Below, in pieces: positions 5,467 to 5,817 of a stretch of 5,817 nucleotides of DNA. Both the position numbers and the translations under genes were made by a program. The DNA is from Paracoccaceae bacterium. GTDB taxonomy: Bacteria; Pseudomonadota; Alphaproteobacteria; Rhodobacterales; Rhodobacteraceae. The DNA is taken from NCBI GenBank assembly GCA_026984895.1, contig JALSRF010000009.1, positions 1 to 5,817 of the forward strand. Direction: 5' to 3'. Within the stretch, counting starts at the first letter, position 1. The number at the start of each line of letters is the position of its first letter. Under the pieces are notes generated by a model. That model was given only the letters and a program-made list of their open reading frames with translations. It made no database searches and was not told the DNA's origin.

Positions 5467-5588
5467 ACGCGGGGCGATGCGCGGTTGGCGCGGGGTTGGC
5501 GCGGGGGCGTCACGCGGTTGGCACGCGGTTGGCACGCGGTTGGCCCGGGGGGCATCACGGGGGCATCACGGGGGCATCACGGGGGCGG
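5467..5588. repeat. 11-bp tandem repeat array
   Basis: About eleven imperfect units lie head to tail with an 11-bp period and a single 12-bp unit (5544-5555). Three central copies are identical, CACGCGGTTGG at 5511-5521, 5522-5532 and 5533-5543. The left copies are variants such as CGCGGGGTTGG (5489-5499). The right copies switch to CACGGGGGCAT at 5556-5566 and 5567-5577, with a partial copy to 5588. The gradual change from one variant to the other is typical of a minisatellite growing by slippage or unequal exchange. It sits in the gap between the divergent DUF2059 and tRNA-Ser genes. Open frames across it translate as low-complexity Gly/Arg/His repeats and are not genes. Confidence 0.85.
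5547..5585 (+). other. G-quadruplex motif within the tandem array
   Basis: Four plus-strand G runs of 6, 5, 5 and 5 bases (5547-5552, 5559-5563, 5570-5574, 5581-5585) are separated by three identical CATCAC loops of 6 nt. This fits the usual intramolecular quadruplex rule of at least three guanines per run and loops of 1-7. The structure would form on the strand that is coding-side for the tRNA, about 130 bp ahead of it. Formation in the cell is not shown by the sequence. Confidence 0.6.
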
Positions 5589-5629
5589 TGCGGCCCGCCC
5601 GGCGCCGCACGCCGCGCGCCCGGGGCGCG
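5588..5629. repeat. Two inverted repeats right of the tandem array
   Basis: GTGCGGC (5588-5594) pairs with GCCGCAC (5604-5610) across 9 nt, and CGCGCCC (5615-5621) with GGGCGCG (5623-5629) across a single base. Neither is followed by a convincing U run on either strand, so I do not call a terminator. Together with the array and the G-rich stretch from 5414 they make up the 382-bp gap between the DUF2059 start and the tRNA, which holds no supported protein gene. Confidence 0.4.
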
Positions 5630-5662
5630 TCATTTCCGGGCGGGCGCATTTTGTATTTTGTC

Positions 5663-5691
5663 TTGTGCCGGCGCGAAGGTTTTCGTAGAAG
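5663..5691 (+). promoter_or_regulatory. Candidate tRNA-Ser promoter
   Basis: TTGTGC (5663-5668) and TAGAAG (5686-5691) are separated by 17 bases and would start a transcript near 5698, about 20 nt before the tRNA. An A/T-rich patch (5648-5664), exceptional in this GC-rich DNA, lies at and above the -35 like an UP element. An alternative -35, TTGTCT at 5658-5663, has a poorer -10 partner. Confidence 0.4.
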
Positions 5692-5717
5692 CGCGCCTGT
5701 TCACCACGACCCAACGC

Positions 5718-5807
5718 GGAGAGGTGCCGGAGTGGTCGAACGGGGCGGTCTCGAAAACCGTTGATCCTTCACGGGATCCCAGGGTTCGAATCCCTGTCTC
5801 TCCGCCA
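5718..5807 (+). tRNA. tRNA-Ser (anticodon CGA)
   Basis: This class II tRNA reads the serine codon UCG. The 7-bp acceptor stem GGAGAGG (5718-5724) pairs with TCTCTCC (5797-5803), with one G-T pair, followed by discriminator G and an encoded CCA (5805-5807). The anticodon loop is CTCGAAA between GCGGT and ACCGT. The long variable arm GATCC-TTCAC-GGATC type stem marks serine. The T arm is CAGGG-TTCGAAT-CCCTG. The body closely resembles the E. coli CGA serine tRNA. It is divergent from the DUF2059 gene; only 10 bases follow before the window ends. Confidence 0.97.
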
Positions 5808-5817
5808 CTGTCCTGTG

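Noticed and set aside
3422..5467. A 681-residue plus-strand open frame, the longest in the window
   Set aside because: It runs antisense through rplU and most of the DUF2059 gene, which have recognisable protein motifs, RBSs and a promoter on the other strand. Its translation is Arg/Ala/Pro-rich low complexity.
5467..5588. CRISPR array
   Set aside because: The units are 11 bp and directly adjacent, with no unique spacers and no cas genes nearby.
5464..5764. Plus-strand open frames across the 11-bp repeat array
   Set aside because: They translate the tandem repeat into Gly/Arg/His strings and one runs into the tRNA, so they reflect the repeat and not a gene.

Overview
This is a very GC-rich chromosomal segment that looks like a Rhodobacteraceae-type alphaproteobacterium. 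The evidence for that is the gene order (rplU-rpmA, then acetyltransferases, then obgE), an L21 protein with a long Ala/Lys/Pro linker and a C-terminal helix-hairpin-helix tail, and a rplU promoter close to the sigma-70 consensus. The assignment is inferred from these traits; nothing in the window names the species.

Layout, read along the minus strand from right to left. A DUF2059-type exported protein (5335 to 4511) stands alone behind a weak candidate promoter. A strong TTGACA-17-GATAAG promoter follows, with a hairpin-rich leader of about 130 nt, then rplU (L21) and rpmA (L27) six bases apart, closed by a clear intrinsic terminator at 3283-3248. Next come about 460 bp with no convincing gene. 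After them lies a tight run of acetyltransferase genes: one single-domain GNAT, a second GNAT carrying an in-frame palindromic insert, and a third protein made of two fused GNAT domains. The fused gene overlaps the start of obgE by an ATGA, and obgE runs off the left edge of the window. On the plus strand the right end carries a tRNA-Ser(CGA) with encoded CCA.

How the parts fit: L21, L27 and Obg are all large-subunit ribosome components or assembly factors, a widely conserved bacterial neighbourhood. Here four GNAT domains in three genes sit between rpmA and obgE and are translationally coupled to obgE by overlaps. Their substrates cannot be read from sequence; ribosomal protein N-termini are one possibility because the domains look RimJ/RimL-like.

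The most unusual features are not ordinary genes. They are a GC-rich palindromic element of about 93 bp sitting in frame inside a GNAT gene between 8-bp direct repeats, a nested inverted-repeat block between two GNAT genes, and an 11-bp tandem array upstream of the tRNA. The last part of that array forms a textbook G-quadruplex motif. I saw no CRISPR array, transposase, phage gene or defence system.
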